A stretch of 64,000 nt of DNA from Floccularia luteovirens (GCA_009739215.1 VSJF01000001.1:2418001-2482000), one strand, 5' to 3'. Positions 47,701 through 60,301 are shown, numbered from the stretch's first letter. Numbers and translations are program-made. Notes: generated by a model not told the origin, from the letters alone.

Positions 47701-50284
47701 GAAGCGGTATTGCACAAAGATGCTAGTGTAAGATGCTTGAGTATTGCCCCCTTACTGCGGTTTTGAGTACTTACCAAGATAACCAGCAATACCACCAGGT
47801 TTAACTGTAAAGAGGAGCTTTTCTTGTCCTCGCTGTGGTTTTGCTTCGCCACGACGTAGTTCAGGGTAATCAGATGTGTATTCGGACGGATTTGGTGTTG
47901 GTGACTTCAGTTCTACAGGTTTTTCTTTAGATGAGTCATCTGGTGGAAGAATAATATCAAGGAACCCTTCGATAACATAAAATAGACCTATGCCAATGTT
48001 AAATAACAAAAGACGTATAATCCATGATTTTAACGGCTTGCCTGTATTCATTTCTCCTGCCTTCGCCAAAACAGATCCAGCAGCAAAGAATAGAATCTCA
48101 ACTTCATTATCAAGACCGCTGAGGTAGCTCCCATTGTATGTAACTGAGGATCCTCCCGTAGTGCTAGAGGCATCATCTCCTATATCTAGAAGTGAGAGGG
48201 AGCTGAAGGGGGAGTTGAAACTCCCGGAAGAATGTCGTAACTCCGATGGGGGCAGTGCTGGAGAAGTTTCGTAGGAGTCGCTACCACTGAGCGGAGGCTG
48301 GAGAAGTCCAATTGACTTTGCAATACATGACATAACCTCTTCTTTGAGGTCAAAGTCGTCGGTGGATATCCTCGATGATCGTTGGCTATAATTCGTGGAT
48401 CTGCCTGCATCAGTAGGCAAGTCTGAGAGTTTTGTTTGGGGTCTTGGACTACTTAAAATACTAAGGGATCTATGAAGGGGTCGATATATTTCGCTAGCAT
48501 GACCCTTAGGAACAAAAAGATCTCCAGCTTGGACAATATGACGAGAAGCTTTCAGAGATGACCCTTGTCTTGTGGAGAAGGAGGTACTCTTTGAAGGTTT
48601 GGTATCTTCCGAAGCTTTGCCCAGAGTAGATGATGACGATGATGACGACTGCGCGTGTCTGAAACTGAAATAATCACTTTCAGTCTCGGGTGAATTTGTA
48701 CTCGCAGCGTCAAAACGGTGTCGCAGATATTGGAGACCTCCCCCTTCATAGAAAGACCTAGGAAGAGGGTGACAAGCTATATCATTTATTGCCTTTTCGG
48801 TTCGAAGAACTTCACTGGTGAGGCCTAGATATTTATGTGCTGCGTTAAAAGTAACTCTGGAGAACCGTGTTAAGATAACTAAGCTTTGGGTTAGAAAAGG
48901 ACATTTTTACAAATCAGACTGGGGTGCACCTTGTACGATATGTCCAGTGGCCTTGGGATACTTTTTTGTGAGACGACGAAAAGCCTCTGCGGGAATGACA
49001 GCCAAAGTTGTGTCCTCTGTGGCCCTAGCAACAACCCCTTGATGTATCGGACGACTACTTTGTGTACTCTGAGAGGGTTGGAATTGTGTTCCCGAAGGAG
49101 ATGCAGGCGATATTGAGCCACCTCTGGGTGATCTAGATTCTCCAGGATGTACAGTAGATGTTGATGATGAAATAGATGACCGACGACTCGGAGTTTTAGT
49201 AGCAGGCTTGGACTCCAAATTAAATAGAGGAACATCCGAATTAGCCCTACGTGTGCGCGTATTAGAAGGCTTGGATATTCCCTCCTCAACCGAAGTATCG
49301 ATCGTGGAAGGCTCGTCAACAAACTCATCTTGCCAACTCATTTGCACATCTTCCGTGAACAGATTAAGAATAGTGAACAGCGAAGAAAGCGTTCCACCGC
49401 TGCCAACCTCGTTTAGTAATTGGTATCCATTCATGTCTTCATCATCCCAGAGACTCTGCTTGACATCAGTAGATTTGCCTGTATGTGCATAGACTTGAAC
49501 CATTCCATCAATCACACAATAGAAGCTCTTGTCTTTTTCTAAGGATAAACTGTCCCCTGCAATCAATCGTCTGGTTTGCAGATGCCGAGCTAATTCATGG
49601 AAGACCTGTAGGTACCGTCAGAATCGCTTGCTGTATTCAATATTTGTACATACCGGTTTCTCTAACTATTAAAAAATTAGTTACATTCAAGTTGCATAGC
49701 ATATATTGGACTTACAAAACCGAAAACCCGCACTGCCTGTAGGAAATCGTCCAAGTAGTTGTGGAAAGCAGGTGGTGGGTCTAACACAGGTTCTTAGCAT
49801 GTATGTCAGTATCCAAATTGCACAGGACACACTTGTATTATTGACGTCTGGATGCAGCTCATTGACATCTGGTTTGACCAATGGGGGTTCTTTCAATTGC
49901 GTATAGTCGTTCAAATAACGGAAGCGAATCCAGTAGTTCAGTGCAATTGCGGATAAAGCGAACAGAAGTGCAAAATTCCAAAAGCCCAGCTAGGTTTGAA
50001 TGACTGGATAAGACGAGAATAGGCGATTGTAGTCAAAAAGTTGGGACGTACTGTAAGAGTCATAGAATACGAGAGTGCGGCATATATCAAACGAGGTATG
50101 GTTATAGTAGCGAACGTGATCAGAGATTTTGTCCATGAGAGAAGCCATACTATGGGTTCAAAGTAAGGATGGTATGAAGGTTTGGATACGATGTGGATCA
50201 CATACGAATCACCCAGAAGCAAGCAGAAACGAGAGAAACAAGTGGGTGACGGTCGATGGACTCCGCCAGAGATTCCGAATCCAT
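44737..50284 (-). CDS. NTE1: Lysophospholipase NTE1 (neuropathy target esterase homologue)
   Basis: Role: ER-membrane serine esterase that deacylates phosphatidylcholine to glycerophosphocholine. Seen: the start is the ATG at 50282-50284. Exon 1, with a GTATGT donor, joins to give helix [20 protein letters not shown] and [20 protein letters not shown]. Then an [24 protein letters not shown] block follows. Three cyclic-nucleotide-binding-like domains come next: [20 protein letters not shown] (about 49.5 kb), [14 protein letters not shown] with [13 protein letters not shown] (about 48.0 kb), and [20 protein letters not shown] with [10 protein letters not shown] (about 47.4 kb). The patatin domain has [16 protein letters not shown] (oxyanion motif, about 46.1 kb), [13 protein letters not shown] (nucleophile Ser) and NMLVDGGYS (catalytic Asp). 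The C-terminus is basic ([12 protein letters not shown]), with its stop at 44737-44739. Active-site residues are intact. More than fifteen introns interrupt it. Confidence 0.95.
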
Positions 50285-50757
50285 GATATTGCTCTGAATT
50301 CAAGAGCCTGGTCTCAAGATCTCACTGGTGACGCTGTTTCTTAGCTCCAAAGGGTAGAACGAGGTGGTAGGTGGCGTAGGCACTAAGGTTTGAGGCAAGG
50401 GGCCCAAACAGCTTCAAGAATGTATATATAACGTCATTCATACATACTCGGTTATAATCAGCAGGCACGGAAATTGCCCCATCAGAGGGGTTTATCAAAC
50501 AATCATAGCGATCAATGTACTCGGTTATTACACGTGTATAGGGTATTCGTTCCGGTGCAAATGGTATCATCCAGCAAAATGTCTGTACACGTACAGATAA
50601 AGCCAACTCAAGGCAACTGATAACGCAGCTCGACCTCACGATGTCTGTACACGTGGACACATATTTACAAGCAAATTGGAAGAACCAGAATAACTGATCT
50701 GCTGATCTGTCACCCCCGAATGCTTATGATTCCTATAAAATAAACACATGGGCAGAA
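50285..50757. other. Intergenic region, NTE1 promoter
   Basis: About 470 bases. A minus-strand frame at 50322-50660 has a hydrophobic stretch (FLKLFGPLASNLSAYATYHL) that could be mistaken for an NTE1 N-terminus. The splice to the 50284 exon set does not need it. Confidence 0.5.
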
Positions 50758-53081
50758 CTAGAAACCATGTTCTGTTGAGTCTTTGCCAACAGCTGAAGTA
50801 CTTGATGAACCCGATGATACTGTCTGCAAGATACTATCTATGTAGTTGGCCCCACTCCTTTAATGAGAGTGATGAGTAATTAATCACCGAAAGAACTGAA
50901 AAGCGTACCATTTCTGATGTGTCAAAACATCACATCCGATTTCTTTTTCCTTACGTTGGATCAATTCCACATAAGCGAGCATTCCATCATCTTTGTAACG
51001 AGCAGAAAGTTCGGCTGGAAATTCCTTTATGAGGATGAATTAGTCATTATATATCAGAAGTACTTTACCTGTTGTGACAGCAGTGCTATGCAGCCCCGCC
51101 AATGATATGAGTTGTAGAACAAATCTGAAAATTGACTGTCAGTAAAATTCCTCACAATAAACTTGATCATTTACCCTTCTTTTCCTAACTCCCAAATGAA
51201 ATTCTTCAGATCCGTATCTTGTGATATGATATGAGTCTGTAATTACTGGGATTTGGATATGACCCTACCAGTGAATCCATGCTGGGACCAATTAAAGCTT
51301 GGACTGAGGTTATATACAAACCACCTGAAGAAGAATTCGTAAACAACGAAATCATTGCTGATTGAGGAAACGAGGGCCTTACTTGCCGGGGTATTTCTCT
51401 CTGATTCTTCTAGCAAAATATCTGGCCTGTTCCAGATCTGGGGCTTTCGTTTCAAGCCAGAGTAGGTCAGCATAGGGAGCAAATGCCATTGTGCGTTTGA
51501 TGGCAGCCTATATACCAACTTAGCAAGATACAGGTAAGGGGGAAAATTCAAACTAACTTCAATGCCTCCAGTACAGTGATAGTATCCTTCCCTCGTTCGT
51601 GGAACTGTCGTTACAAATAAATGAACTAGTGAAATCCACCAAATGTGATATATATACTCACGATCACAGTCCCAATAAACTTTCTCACCCAAAATATCTG
51701 TGGCAACTGCTCGAGCTTCGTTATTGGACTTCCCATCAACTGCAGAGAGGTAGGCTTGGAATGCGCCTTCCTTGTCTTTTATACTTGAACGTTTGACCGC
51801 CCTCTCAACAGCTAGATGATGCCATGAGTATATTATTATAATGTTAACTAACCTCTCACCTTGATTAAAGGTGCACAGCTCGTGGTTTTTGGTCCAATCT
51901 TCTTCAATGGCGTCAACCTCTGCACCTGCTGCACCTCTCAACTCTGCATCAGATAATTCTTGAGCAAGAGATCGTGTCCCTGGCGTGGTAGTACCAAGGA
52001 TAAATTCATGATCGGCAACATCGACATTGGAAGTTAACAGCTTGCCAGATTCGGAATCTGTGCGTGCAATCAAAAGCATGGTCGACTTCATCAAGTCAAG
52101 TTGGAATCGGGCAGAAATCAGGCGAGAAATATGGGTGGACGTTGGAACAAGGACTTTGCCACCTAAATGGCCACACTGTTCTAAGTCAGCCGATAGGACA
52201 TGGATTCAGTATCAAAAAGTCAACCTTCTTTCCACCGTGTGCCTGATCTTCTAGGTGTATTGCTGAGGCACCCTGCCATCAAGATTATTCAGAACCAATA
52301 TAAACAGTATATGATAAACTTTTTGTTCACAGATTCCGCAAAAAGCTTGACCAACTTCATTACGGCTGATAATCCACCATGCCTAGGACCAAAGTTGAGT
52401 TTCTCTTCACGACTGTATTTTGTTAAACTCACCCTGTATCTGCATCAGCTATTATAGGTCTTAGGTAATCGATGTATTCCATCTGTGCTCTTGCCTCTTG
52501 TGTTGCAGACATTCGTTCATCGTAGTGCTTTTTATCGTGTAATTGCTGTGCACGAAAGATACGATGTACTTGATTAGGTACTGTCGTGTAAGGATAGTCT
52601 CTGAAGTAACATTTAAATATGAAACTATAATCTGCATAGTAATAACCTACCCGAGATCCGGCCCAACTTCATTATTTCCGGTTGTCAATACGCTGGAAGC
52701 AGCCCAACCTGATATGTAGACAACTTCCTGATGACGTGCCATTTGCGTCATTTGAATAGGATCGATAGCTCCCATTGTATGAACTGGCTTTCCAAGTTCC
52801 GCAGCCCGGGTAAACAGGGCAAACAGCTTGTCTGCGAGTACAGTTGATGGCAATGATAATACTGGCATATAACCTTGCTTCACTGCTACTGCTGAAGGAG
52901 TATACGGCCGCTTGATCCCTTGAAATCTGGGCAGATTAAAAAAGTCATCCATGTCTGCAGTCCTCTGTTTGAACAAAGCCTCTTCTTCATGAACTGGGAG
53001 AGTTATAGAGTTGTTTGACATCCCTCGTCTCTGGGAAAGCAATACCGATAACCTCGTTGAACTGGGTCGGAAGCGTAACAT
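50758..53081 (-). CDS. 2-Methylisocitrate lyase (isocitrate-lyase family), mitochondrial
   Basis: Role: cleaves 2-methylisocitrate to pyruvate and succinate in the methylcitrate cycle, which detoxifies propionyl-CoA. Seen: the start is the ATG at 53079-53081 with an Arg/Ser-rich presequence ([20 protein letters not shown]). Then [51 protein letters not shown], and [15 protein letters not shown] lead to [16 protein letters not shown]. This last stretch crosses an intron and restores the catalytic Cys. [19 protein letters not shown] follows, then [33 protein letters not shown] and [15 protein letters not shown]. The C-terminus ends KDSTEHGF at 50758. GAIDP, NEVGPD and HGGKKCGH favour methylisocitrate lyase over glyoxylate-cycle isocitrate lyase (GALDP, NEPGPD, GTKKCGH). 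A presequence supports mitochondria. Confidence 0.9.
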
Positions 53082-55708
53082 ATTGCGCAAGACCCGTAAT
53101 GCCAGGGCTTATAACCCGTCAGAAGTAGATAGTTGTACAACGCTTAGTACAACAAATTGTTTGATCCGGCCACGCATAGTGGTTTCGGTTATGGCAGCGA
53201 CGGGAAACGCCGGTTATAGCCAGAACATTGCTCCGACACTGTAATGGCCACTCTAGTCCAGCAACTTCAATGTATTCTTATCACTTCCTAACCTCTGCAA
53301 AATAATGCCCAACTCATGATAAACGACCAAATCATAAATTGGTACCAGTCACCTATCCACTCATCTCGAAGTGGAAAAACAACAAACTTACTTTTTAATA
53401 GTTATTCGTGCTGATTGGAATCAGTTCGACAACCCCGGTAGAAGTTAACGTTACAGACCTGAATCAGACGCAGTTTGACACATGATAACTTAAAGAACAA
53501 GAATATAGAGTAAAATGCGCTTCGAAATAAATGGATTCAGAAGGGAGCAATGGTCCGGCATTTGTGGGAATGACACCGGATACGGCGATTTTTTGCTGTT
53601 GCAGGTATACTTCTATCGCTTGGAGTTTTGCTTTTAAGGTGATAACCCAATTTTTCCTGTCATTTTAGTACTAACCTGCTGCAGTTGTACGTAGCATCTG
53701 CTTTTAATGTGCGTGAGGAATAGTATGTAAAGTGATGCTAACACCAATTATATCTAGTGACACTAATAGGAGACGACTCTTCTCCCATACCCTTGAACAT
53801 GTTATGTCTTCCTTACGCACCTGCCGTCATGAATATACTTCACTTATAAATCAAGGGTTTCCTTCCTATATCAGGTTCATAGAGTTTGTGCAACGTTCAA
53901 TTACGATTTTGTCAAAGAAGCTAATACCTTTTCCACATTGAGAAAAATTGGTACAATGGGGTGGTTAATCTAGAGATCGGACACAGTGGACACCAATTTT
54001 AACAGTAAATTACACAAACCACGGTGGGGGCTGACGAGGAAAACGCAAGCACTCACTCGTACCATAGCCTGAAATCCAACAAGCCTGAAATCCTGATACT
54101 CCACGTAGATATCTATACACCAACATCTATTTTCATCCCTTGCTCCCAGTTGCTGAACCACTTCTCATTGCGCTAGCTCTTCTTTTAGAGCAATCAAAGT
54201 ACCCATTTAGCGCACCGTCATGGAGAAGACTCTTAAAAATACTGCATACATGCCGGATGATTTGAAATATCAGACCGACCTTTTTTGTATCCACCATACA
54301 CGAAGGCTTGATCATCATCCGTAGCACCCGCGATCCAAATATCTCTAGTAGTGAGAACAACAAGAGCGAGCATTTTACCTTTGAGCGTAAACTGCGGAAT
54401 AGAAGTATTGATGTTTAAGTATACGTCGATTTCACTAAATGCTGTCCGGTGATTACCCACATTGTATTATTCTGCTTTACGGCTACTCACAGGCAGAATG
54501 CGCGCGGAGATTGTGGAGACAACTGAAACAGTTATCCGTAACGACTACCAACATTTACGACATACCCAACATGCTAAATGACATGTTAACGTTACGCATC
54601 AGAGAGTTTTCCAACATGCAGGAACAAGCACATTGATCCATGGAGGATAAAGCAATAGAGCATACCCATTGGCATAAATCAATCGGACCGGACATTCCTG
54701 ATTGTTTAGAATGTGATGCGCTTGTAAGCAGGATACATTGTGCGGTGCAAAGTGTAGACGGAATCAATGCAGCAAATTTGGCACGAGTGCACACTGAGCT
54801 GGGAATTTGTGAACACTACTACCTGAGCGAAAATGAAATTTGTAAATTCTAAACCAAAAACAGGGTTGAAACGAAGGGCCCACTAAAGCTATCAATGTAT
54901 CAACAGTGGTGACGGACAGTTTAACGTGTTGGACGAGATTCTATTCAGAGCTTCTCCTGTCAAACTGGAGATATTTGATGCGGTGACTTACCAGTAATAT
55001 GTCCGGATCAAGCAACATTGGAGTTTCGAATTCTGGAGTGTCTTCAGTTCATCACACTATAGATTGGCTTCAAAGTTGGCTCTTTTGGTTGGTCACTGAT
55101 TCTCCCAAATTATTTGAAAAGCTGATGTCACGCTCAAAGCAACCACCACATGGTTAGATGACTACCAGACTACGGAAACTAACTAGCACTATGTGGATCT
55201 CTGTACATGACAGAGTGTCGGGATTGCTAGATGACACGAACAGTGGAATAATGTGACTGATTAAAAGTGCTGAATATATTTCAGCGGGACTTCTAATGAC
55301 TGGCCGAGTCAGTACATACTTCTCTGGGGAAACGTCTGAAAGTGGCACCCGGGTCTTCCTTTTCACACTCTGGTTGGTTCTTCGAAACAAAGGGTGGGTG
55401 GGAGTGATTAAAGCAGAAACTGGAGGTGGTGCAGAGCTATTAAAATTGAGGTACATAATGACTCGCTTACCAGCGTCCTTGCCTCGAGCCGCACCAAGTT
55501 CACGTCACGTCCGAGTGAATTCCGCGCGTCGCTTGTGTCTGATGCCCTCGCGTCCGTGGCAAAGAGTAAGCAGAGCCCAGTAACTGCAATCTCTCTCAAG
55601 TTCTTTGATATCTTATATCCGCTCTGTTTACAACTCAATCCTACCTTTCTAACTCTCACCTCCCCCTTCTGGTCTCCACCCCTGATCCAAATCCTCCTCT
55701 TCAATATC
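53082..55708. other. Gene-poor 2.6 kb with orphan frames
   Basis: The promoter of the methylisocitrate lyase gene occupies the left end. Beyond it, two overlapping features look more coherent than chance but have no family. One is a pair of plus-strand frames 54439-54636 and 54640-54852, in the same frame and parted by a single TGA. The other is a minus-strand block at about 54133-54460 containing MLALVVLTTRDIWIAGATDD and a C-terminus SAMRSGSATGSKG. They overlap only at the edge. I cannot support either as a gene; a decayed gene or small lineage-specific genes are both possible. Confidence 0.4.
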
Positions 55709-56833
55709 ATGGCTCCTGCAGTCCTATCCTCTTCCAGGTCTACTCTGATGCACGCGGCTCTTGCCCATCTGTCTCCTGAGCTCAAAACACTGGATTCTAT
55801 CATCCGGATATTGTCATTGCCATCTTCAATTCATAGTCCCCTCCAAAATGTGGTTCTGCCCACAGAGCTCCTCTTAATGATCCGGATGAACTTACTTCCT
55901 ATCATTACACACGATCTCTTTGAACAATCTATTGTTGCTCTCCAACAGTACGAGGCATCTCTTAAGGACCTGCTATGTCCAGACTGCCTAGCGTACAATC
56001 ACGAAATTTATGGTCCAGATATTTGGCAGTGGGAACAATTCACTGGAGCGTGTGCCTGCGAAGAAGGTGGGGATAGGGTCCATAGCCATATGAGCACCCG
56101 GTCAAAGAACGGTGTTATGCCCAACCCTAAACAGTTCGAAAATTCCCAACAGTGGTTAGAGGCTCATCTCTCCCGCAAGGTTTTTCATATTGGCGGAACC
56201 TACCGACTGACGGTACTCCCCCCTAAATCACATTCGGAATCACGTTCTCAACCCGTCATATGGGAGATTGTTGCAAAAGTTCTGCGAGAATATGGCTGTG
56301 AGATATGCCTCGATATTCAGCAGCGTAATAGAAACGGCAGAATGGTACCTTCGCGGTCAAGCTCATACAAAACGTCTCCACGCACGCGTGATAACAATGG
56401 ACGCGTAAATATTTCTGTCATGGCAGCCGCGCTACAACGGTACCAACAAGCGGGTATTGGCCAAGACGGCGAGGAAGGACACCAACTGCGCGCACGAGTT
56501 ATCATTGAACGCGTGAATAGGGATCTCGGGCTCTCCTTGGAGTACACGGAGGTGTTCGAAATGCCGACGGCACAAGTCTCCTCAAGGCGCTTTGGTCCGC
56601 GCGAAATGTGCAATGATGGCCGAGGAATAACTGTAGACCCTGAACTTTCAGCACCCCATCGAAGCACCCCTACAAAAGCGCCCAAATTCACAACCTCTAT
56701 CAAAACCCTACAACTGCTCACCTCCCTCACCTCCCTCATTACAGCCTTTCTCGCTCTCCCAGTTACATTCGTCACTCTCACCCTTACCATTGTGTGTTTT
56801 TATTCGATGCCGACATCTCTCCGTATTCTGTGA
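55709..56833 (+). CDS. Intronless protein with C-terminal membrane anchor, unknown
   Basis: I do not recognise a family. Seen: one uninterrupted frame of 374 residues from the ATG at 55709 (MAPAVLSSSRSTLMHAAL). An in-frame ATG at 55535 lies in a pyrimidine-rich leader typical of a fungal 5' UTR, so I use the later one. The N-terminal half has helices (LPTELLLMIRMNLLPIITHD, IVALQQYEASLKD) followed by a Cys cluster (CPDC ... ACAC) that could bind zinc. Then come a conserved-looking WEIVAKVLREYGCEICLDIQ block and ARVIIERVNRDLGLSLEYTE. The last 40 residues form a strong hydrophobic hairpin or single helix (ITAFLALPVTFVTLTLTIVC), so it is probably a tail-anchored protein facing the cytosol. No intron is present, which is unusual among its neighbours. 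Confidence 0.72.
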   Translation: MAPAVLSSSRSTLMHAALAHLSPELKTLDSIIRILSLPSSIHSPLQNVVLPTELLLMIRMNLLPIITHDLFEQSIVALQQYEASLKDLLCPDCLAYNHEIYGPDIWQWEQFTGACACEEGGDRVHSHMSTRSKNGVMPNPKQFENSQQWLEAHLSRKVFHIGGTYRLTVLPPKSHSESRSQPVIWEIVAKVLREYGCEICLDIQQRNRNGRMVPSRSSSYKTSPRTRDNNGRVNISVMAAALQRYQQAGIGQDGEEGHQLRARVIIERVNRDLGLSLEYTEVFEMPTAQVSSRRFGPREMCNDGRGITVDPELSAPHRSTPTKAPKFTTSIKTLQLLTSLTSLITAFLALPVTFVTLTLTIVCFYSMPTSLRIL

Positions 56834-58646
56834 AACGTCTTTAAAGTGGCTTGCCTCCACGGACCCTCCTTCTATAGACGGACTTGGACATCTGTTCTGA
56901 TCTCACACGTATCAGCAGTCCTTGAAAAATACCTCGTGTCACATCTATGTGGACTTGTATTAGGACCCTTGATTCTTCTCTTCTCCGGACTCTTTTGTTG
57001 TACTGTAGTATTTTGCGGACTTACTTAGGGATCGTCCTATATGGACAATTGTGTTGTTAATTTCTTTGGGGTCTTAACTCATTTCCTCATATCCACTGTG
57101 GCCTGGTGCGTTCTACTTAAAACATGAAACCACCAAAAAAATATGATAATTTGGTTACATCCATAACTGCTCGTGTAATGTGACACTTGCTCTCTAGAAA
57201 AGTTAGTTAATGCTTGACACATACTTCCATTGCATGAACAACAGTGGATCCGGCGGTTATTCAGTTTCAAATTGTTTCGATATCCGCGCGATGCGACACA
57301 AGTTTCAGGTCCTCTAGCGATGATACGACCGAGGATTGCAACCTCGACAACCACCTATAACTCGTACTACATTTTTACGTATATGGGTATTTCTATTTAA
57401 CAAGCTACGCGACGCTTGGAGCAAGGACTCATACATCATGCATCATGTATCATAATCGATCTGCTTTTTAGATAGATCCAGTCGCTTATCTTTAACCGAA
57501 GTCAAACTAGTACTCAAACCTTTTCAAGATCCAGTCTGCTCGCGCGGCGATAACATACATTACTAGTACTGAGTGTATGTTGTTCGACGGGGGGGGGATT
57601 GACGTTTTAAATGCACTGCAATTTTCCATGTCAAATCATTCATGGTGTGTAAGAAAACTCACTCTCACATGCATGGAAAACAAGGTTCTTTGTGCCTAGC
57701 ATCTAGAGTTCTAGGCAAACCGATTATAAGCTGTTAAACGACAATCTCACCTATTACACTTGCGCGCTAATAAACGGGGTAATAAGTCTTTCCGAACTCT
57801 GTACCGTCATCTAGAAGTTTATCTTCGCGTAACATTGGAATGGAGCTCATTGGCGATTGATGTGTTGATATCATTGGTCAGGTTATTAAGCGATAATCGA
57901 CATGTACTTTAAATCAAGCGACTGAATACGTAGCTTTCATACCCCATAATTATGATTGTCGGATTGCTTTAAACTGGTGATATATTAAGGGACAAATTTT
58001 CTATTAGGTATATATTGAAACCCACTGGGGATAATTCTTTCGGTTTGTGCACTCTCAAAATCGTACACTATCTATATAACGCCATAAAGCATTACAACAA
58101 TAGTTACAAAGCAGGTGCGCTCAACAACCACATTGTTTGTAAGCAATGCAGAGCTAATTAAATAGCGATTTCGGGAACAGTTACATTAAAGTGGCAAAAA
58201 CACAAGACACATGGGCTCCAACATGCGTAATGAATGACGAGGTGAGCAAGGACGAAAAAGGAAGGCTTTGTAGATGGAAAGGAAAAGTGAAAAAAAAAAA
58301 TCAAAATAGTCATGTGTTATTAAGAGTTTATAAAAATACGGGAAGTATCAATTCTCCGGGAAAACTTTGTATTGGATAGATGGCATATGCTTTGAAGACG
58401 GCATTTGGGTGGATGTGGTCCGTTGCAGAGCAATCCTGACGTGCTTTGCCATGTCCGGAGAAGTTGGTGTAAAAATGATTGTAAACCTGAGCAGTGAGTT
58501 CAAATGTGGCAACAGAAGGAGTAGTGTGGGATCTCTTGTTTCTCGATATAGATCAATAAATACAACATTCTGCGAGATATACAATTTAATCAACGAAGGA
58601 GACAGGAATGTCAAGGAGAACAACGTACAAGAATACTTTTAGCTTT
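56834..58646. other. Gene-poor 1.8 kb region
   Basis: Between the tail-anchored protein and the homeodomain gene. It holds A/T-rich sequence and an imperfect CATCATG direct repeat near 57.44 kb. Frames at 58191-58379 and 58367-58642 (plus) and 58348-58623 (minus) overlap each other and lack family resemblance. Confidence 0.5.
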
Positions 58647-60301
58647 TTAGTGAACAATATGTTGATGGAAGCTGAGGAGGAGCAATGCATCCTCAATTTT
58701 TACACCAGAAAACTGGGTTGTTGAGACTTTCTCCAATTCAGCGTAATGTGCTGTATTTGCTGTGACATTCGTATTTCGCACTGCAATACGCGAACGAGAC
58801 CCTGAAGGAGGCGGAGATGGGGATGGCTCTGGAGTAACAGCTTCCTGGTACTCGTCTTCACTGCCGACATCAGAGTGCATGTCATAATCTTCCACATTCA
58901 TGTCTTCATTCATAGATGATGACGAAGAGCGTAGGGAAGGTGTGCCAGAGCGGGAAACAGAGGCCGAAAATGAGGTTCCATTGAACCCGTCATAATCATC
59001 ATAGTCTGCACTGCCCGTTCTTTTAGCACGTTTTCTTGCAGTTTGGCGAAGATTTCTGAACCAATTGGTAACTTTGCCAACATCCCTAGACAGGACATAT
59101 AAGTAAATGAATTATTTGTGCAAAAAAGGATACATACATTCCGATTTCCATTGCAAGTGCTGATCGCTCCTCTATAGTAGGCGTGGGAGTTTTCATATAA
59201 AGCTCTTTGAGCGCATCAAGTTGATAGGGCTCAGGGCGGGAACGTCTTGGTCGAGAGAAGGATGACGAACTCCCGTATGGAGTGGAGCTTTGGCGGGAGG
59301 ATGATCTCCGCGGTGGAGGGTCATCCATTGAAGGTGATATGCTTGGCGAGCGACGTATTCTAGAAGGGTGCGCGATGGACGGATGGCCTGATGTAGAATG
59401 CATAACGAGAGATGGATGATGCGATGGAGGTGGGAAACCTGAATACTGCCGGTTCTCGTGGGAGCGCCCTGGAGTATTTGATGATAACAAAGCAGCAGCA
59501 TCTACTTCGTCCTCTTTTCGTTTCTTTGCGAGGCTGCGTTGATTTTGGAACCAATTAGTGATGCTTTGATATCGCCTACATGACAATGCACAGTATTAGC
59601 ATATCATCAAATTTGCTAAAAATAAAAAAACACACATTCCAATTCTTTCAGACAAAGCCTGTCTTTGTTCGGTCGATGGATGAGGGTTGATGTTGTAAAG
59701 CTGTCTAAGTTCTTCCGTCTGCTCTATCGAGGGTCGCATCCGCATTCTGCGGGGAATGGTCTCATTTTCTGCGAGAAAATTCGGATTTTCAGTGTTGGCG
59801 GCATAGAAGGGAGAGACCATGTCGGGGTGAAGAGATGGTGCAGATCTGGGATAGTCTAAGGGTTGGTAGTCGTCTTCTGGAAAGTCTTCGAGTTCAGAAT
59901 GACGAGAGGACGGAGCCGACGAGAGTTGAGGAGTAGGGAGTGGGTTTGCAGGAGGGGAGTCATGTGGAACACCTCTGGTCCTCTTTTTGGAAGAGGCTCT
60001 TTTATTTTGAAACCATGCATTGACAGTTTTTGTCTCCCTGACAAATAAAGAAAATTTCATGTAAGATCCGGTTGAGAGCAGAAGAAAGAGAGACTTACAT
60101 TCCCAAACGATCTGCCAAAGAAGAACGCAATTCGAGGGAGGGATGTTCACTTTTTTCGAACAGCTCATTAAGAGCTGCCAGCTGTGCAGGGGAATGACGA
60201 TGTCTTGGTTTCTTTTGTGGAGCGGGGTGATTGATAGTGGGAGGAGGCATTGTGGTTGAGGAAGGAGAGGAGGGAGTGGAAAGACGAGGAGAAGGGACCA
60301 T
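58647..60301 (-). CDS. Transcription factor with three homeodomains
   Basis: Role: probable DNA-binding regulator; basidiomycete homeodomain proteins often control development. Seen: the start is the ATG at 60299-60301. Three homeodomains lie in one chain. HD1 is RHRHSPAQLAALNELFEKSE...TVNAWFQNKRASSKKR; HD2 is RMRMRPSIEQTEELRQLYN...SITNWFQNQRSLAKKR; HD3 is SRPEPYQLDALKELYMKTP...KVTNWFRNLRQTARKR. Each keeps the Trp-Phe-x-Asn-x-Arg recognition helix. Each is interrupted by an intron at the same codon (G-[IL]-G-M, phase 2): 60038-60098, 59576-59635 and 59086-59137. Between HD2 and HD3 lies a Ser/Pro/Arg linker. After HD3 come an acidic stretch and a terminal EDALLLLSFHQHIVH that looks like a conserved short motif. 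Stop at 58647-58649. It is not a TALE type: no three-residue insert is seen. Confidence 0.93.

Noticed and set aside
50322..50660. Minus-strand frame with hydrophobic stretch as the NTE1 N-terminus
   Set aside because: The ATG at 50284 with a GTATGT donor gives a proper membrane helix continuous with the next exon; the upstream frame does not join in phase.
52150..52230. Apparent loss of the catalytic Cys in methylisocitrate lyase (unspliced frame reads KKV)
   Set aside because: An intron (AAG|GTTGAC ... GAACAG|TGT) restores KKCGH, so the Cys is present.
58191..58642. Plus- and minus-strand frames downstream of the homeodomain gene
   Set aside because: They overlap one another on opposite strands, show no family resemblance and no splice partners.
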